Shown in pieces: positions 59,956 to 64,000 of a stretch of DNA of 64,000 nucleotides (positions are counted from its first letter, which is position 1; the number at the start of each line of letters is the position of its first letter). The position numbers were made by a program, and so were the translations under genes. The DNA lies in the NCBI RefSeq assembly GCF_003254395.2, contig NW_020555859.1:1-64000 (forward strand). Reading direction: 5' to 3'. Below the pieces are notes generated by a model, which saw only the letters and a program-made list of their open reading frames with translations, did not search any database and had not been told where the DNA came from. The DNA comes from Apis mellifera (taxonomy: Eukaryota > Arthropoda > Insecta > Hymenoptera > Apidae).

Positions 59956-62900
59956 GGGAATAAAAAGAACTTATTGCGACAGTAAATATATAATATTAAA
60001 TATATAATATATAGTAAATATATAATAAATATATAATATTAAAAGAACAATACAAATAAGTATCATAGTTATCTTATTATGAATTATATTTAGAACAACT
60101 ACAATCTAGCTATTATGCAGTTATATTGTTTTAGATTAGTGTGTAAACAATACGCAATAGCACTAAAAATGCTTAATTTTTTACATTGAATTTTCGCATG
60201 AAAAAAATCATATTATTCTCATTGCCATTACTATATTAAACAGAGATCACATGATATAATTTGGCTTTGACAAAAATCTGATTAATCTAATAGTGATAAT
60301 GAAATCAATAAAAGTTTTGAAACATATAGTATTTATCTATTTATCTGTTTCAGACTGATGGAATCGAATGATGGGAAAATATATTTCAACAAGACAAAAA
60401 AATAAAAATGTGTATAAAATAAAAAATAAAATTTTTATAAAAATTATTATTTGATTTAAATAATAAATAGATACAAAATATTTATTATTTTATTATAATT
60501 ACAATAGTTTTTAATGGAAATAATTTTTTTTAATATTTCTATTAATTCTATTGTTCACTATTTTTCTTTTTTTTAATATATCGTTTTGAAATTATTCTAT
60601 TTTTAATCTTAACAATAAAAAGAAAGATTAAAAAAAGATAAAAGATTATAAAAGATTCTAATTTATTTTTTTCAAGATGTATGTAAAATTAATAAAATGA
60701 ATTAAATAATCAAAAATTATTATTTTTATAAAATGAAAATATATATTTGTAATTCTTTAAATATTAAGTTATAAAATATTTTTCAATAAGTTTTTATTTA
60801 TATGCGTTAAGAATGGTATAAAGCACAATATTATTTAATTAAAAATTTAATTGGAATAATTTGCAATTAAGAAATCTTTTGAAATATAAAATATAATATT
60901 TTAATTTTTACTTTTTTCTAATTTTTCTTTTTTTTTGTTATTGTTATTTTGTATTTCTAGATTTTCTAAATAGTTCTTTTAAGATATGAATTATAAAAGC
61001 TTGTTTATATTACACAAAATAATTATTCCTTTTTATTTTATTAGTTTTTTCATCTATCAAAAACAATTTAATGCAAAAATTTTGTTAATAGTTAAAATAT
61101 AAAAGTTAAATATTAATTCATTTATTTTAATGTATTAATAAATTCATTAAGAATAAATGTAATACTCGAAGAAAATTAATTAACGTTATATTCTCAAAAA
61201 CACTTCAAGAAAAATTAAACAATACCAAAAATTACATTATAAGCTATGACAATTATTCGAAGAAAAAAATTTAAGATATTAAATACAAACTTATACTTTA
61301 CAAATCTGAATTTAAAAAAAAACTGAATATAAAACATGAAGCTAAATATAAAATTAGTCGATTTTACAAAAATAATAATTAACATGTTTAAATTAGTAAA
61401 AATTAAAAAATAGATTGATTATCAAAACTATTTAACTAATGAATTAAGTGATAAAATAAAGAAAAAGAAAGATAAAGAATTTTAAAATATATATATAGAT
61501 ATAGATATAGATAAAATAATATTCTCTGTTCAAATGAAATTGCCATTGGGAAAGAAAAATTTAATCGACTTAAGCATTCGATGTTACATAAACAATCATT
61601 CATTCTCCTAAGCACGTTAAAAAATATAAAATTTATTAAAGTAAAAAAATATTGAAAAATTATTACAAAAAAAATTTTATTAAATTGATGTTTACTGAAA
61701 CTGATAATATTAATATTTAAGTATTAGAAATTTCAATAAAAAAATTATACACATAATTATATACATTCAACGATGCATTTATTTAAAGAAAAATTGAACT
61801 ATTGTTCAAAAAAATATTTATATAAAGTAATATGTATTTGCGTCGAAATAAATCTTAAAAATTGTAAAATTATATGTTTATTTTATTTGGATATATTTTG
61901 GCATGAAAATAATTGTAAGTCATTTTTAACTTTCATCAAAATGGGATTGTGATAGATTTCAATCATGGATTTTAATCATCATCAAAATTATTTAACTAAT
62001 GAATATATATTTAAAATCTTGAATTTATAACATGTATAAGAATATGATTTATATCTTTTTGTTTTCAATATGAACCATTACTGATTGCTGTTTTGTTTCT
62101 ATTTTATTTTCTCCTCTTTTTTTTGAATCATTGTGTGATGCGATGTAGTAAATTTTAGATATAGATATAGTAAATTATATATTTATATAATATAGTAGAT
62201 TAGATAATTGTGTGCAAATAAGTTTTTTTATATCGATATCACATCTATAATATTTATATAAGACAGTTTATTTTTTTTTTTTTATTAAATATATCCTTTC
62301 TTATTGCGTATTCTTTATAATAATTAAGTTATTTCATAATTTATTCCCTAATATAAAAACGAATTCGATATATATTCGAAATATATTCTAATGAATATAT
62401 TTTTCAATGTTCATTTGTTTCTTTTCAATTAAATTATGTTTCAAGACACAATTATATAATAAGATATTTTTATGATAAAATCCAACATTTTTAAACACAA
62501 TTTATATAATTAAAATCAGAAATGAAATCAATTATATTCAAGTTACAATAAATTCATTAAAATATACAAAAATAACATTATGGAAAAAATTTTCTAATTA
62601 TAAATAAATACATATAAAATACATATACAAAATAATATAAATTAATATTAAAAATTCATAATAATATATGTAATTATGAATGTTTTATCTACATATGCTT
62701 TTAAGAAAATATATTTATCAAGTAATATCAAAGAATTTAAACAATTTAACAAAAATAGAATGGACATGGATTTAGATAAACTCTTTAATAAAATTTGGCT
62801 TGTTTATTTTACATAAACAATTATTTTAACATAATTCAATTATTTTAAATATTTCTACTTATCTTATAAGATACTCATTAAAAAATAAATTATAGAAAAA

Positions 62901-64000
62901 ATATTCAAGAAAAAAAAATTATTGAAATCTGCAAATTGGAAATCGAAAAAGAATTCAAAAATATACTGAATTTACTTATTGAATTTATTTCAAAACCAGA
63001 TTTTGCAAATAGTATTTTTTGCTAATTATTTGCTATTACGATTGAAAATCTTATACGATATATAGCTTAGAATTAATTTTAGAAATAATATCAAATAAAA
63101 TAAAATATTATATATGTTATAAAATAAATGTCAAAAAATATATATTAAATAAAATTATAGATAAATTTATATAATTAACATTCAATGATATTAATCTTGT
63201 ATAAATTTTATTGCATAATTGTATGGTAATAAAAGATATTCTATTTCTAGTGATTATCGGAAGAAATTACTGAAGCAATTATAATATTAGCAAAATTATT
63301 TTAAGAACTTTATAGAGAGAAATATAATTTGAATATTTTTTATTAATAGACTACTAAGACAGATGCATTTTTATATTAACATGAGACAAAAGTTGAAAAA
63401 AAAGATTTTAATTTGTTAAATATTCATTTCAGATTTCAATTTTTTAAAAATTGAAGATACTTATAAATATTTTTTTATTATTAAATTCAATAATTTATTG
63501 AGCTTTATTTAAAAAGGCATTAAAACATATTGAAGAAATATTAATAACATTAATTAAAAATTTTTTTTTAATAACTTGAAAACTATTTTAAATATTAAAA
63601 AAGATATTCTAAAATATGTTTGGCCAACCATCATCAAAAACTCATGATTGAATTCCATACATTACTTAAACTAGCAAAAAACTGATAATTATTACATGTT
63701 AATAAAAGATTTCAATATTATACATAGCATACATATGTTACAATATATATTAATATTATAAGTACGCGCAGAATCTTTTTAACATGTTAAACACCGTTAA
63801 AAAAACGTTTTTTTACATTCCTTTTATGCCACATTTTATGATAAGTATCAAATAGAGCCATACGTAATGTAATATAAATAAAATAAAAAAATAATACACG
63901 TTTTTTAAGATTTATCAAAAGTTTTTGTTAGTTATTAAAAATTTAAAATTTTTTATTGCCCTGAAAATACTAATTCAAATACTAGATTCACAAAGTGATG
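59956..64000. other. AT-rich terminal stretch
   Basis: A (TATAA)n-like run lies at 59983-60035. The remainder is A/T-rich with scattered A- and T-runs and no recognisable gene, RNA or mobile-element motif. Confidence 0.6.

Noticed and set aside
26150..60395. Similar short words GACGGGAAAATGTATTTC (26173) and GATGGGAAAATATATTTC (about 60370)
   Set aside because: Only about 25 bases match and flanks differ; not enough for a repeat or exon claim.
1..64000. tRNA, rRNA, CRISPR or bacterial operon features
   Set aside because: No cloverleaf with a GGTTCGAATCC-type arm, no rRNA sequence, no regularly spaced repeats with unique spacers, and no ribosome-site-led gene runs were found.
1..64000. Mitochondrial DNA as an explanation for the high A/T content
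   Set aside because: No mitochondrial genes or tRNAs are present, and nuclear satellites and transposons are.

Overview
The window looks like gene-poor, strongly AT-rich insect nuclear DNA, most likely from a bee of the genus Apis. The first 1.5 kb is a tandem satellite of about 538 bp with one CTCGAG (AvaI) site in every complete repeat. This matches what is published for the ~547-bp AvaI centromeric satellite of Apis mellifera in period and enzyme; I have not compared sequences. With the decayed transposons and repeated segmental duplications this suggests a pericentromeric setting. No intact protein-coding gene, tRNA, rRNA or CRISPR array was found. Nearly all short open frames are chance frames.

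Layout. 1-1.5 kb: satellite with an internal four-part structure. 2.3-3.8 kb and 12.7-14.7 kb: an old direct duplication (pair B). 4.3-5.1 kb and 31.7-32.2 kb: two 3' fragments of an R1-like non-LTR retrotransposon. 5.4-6.0 kb and 44.9-45.4 kb: another dispersed pair (D). 6.3-6.7 kb: a broken, unrecognised coding fragment on the minus strand. 7.5-11.4 kb and 33.7-37.6 kb: a 3.9-kb direct duplication (pair A) with a near-identical core and more diverged edges. 14.7-17.4 kb: a GC-richer, CpG-containing block of unknown role. 19.1 and 29.8 kb: an inverted pair (C). 41.2-42.3 kb: a decayed mariner with terminal inverted repeats. 43.3-44.35 kb: a second, unrelated DDE transposase pseudogene. 47.3-49.0 kb: a non-LTR retrotransposon ORF2 relic. 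53.6-56.8 kb: a BEL/Pao LTR-retrotransposon pol relic. 58.4-59.9 kb: an R1-like ORF1 (gag) relic. 60-64 kb: AT-rich DNA with nothing recognisable.

The most interesting part is 20.6-24.2 kb. It holds four related, spaced units that share short conserved blocks and paired stems. Where the units differ, both sides of several stems change together, which is the mark of a conserved RNA structure. The few G-U pairs favour transcription from the + strand. I recognise no known RNA family in it. It is followed at 25-29 kb by CpG-rich patches with CCAAT-type and splice-site-like signals, which could belong to spliced noncoding transcripts. All functional statements about 20-29 kb are inference from sequence alone.
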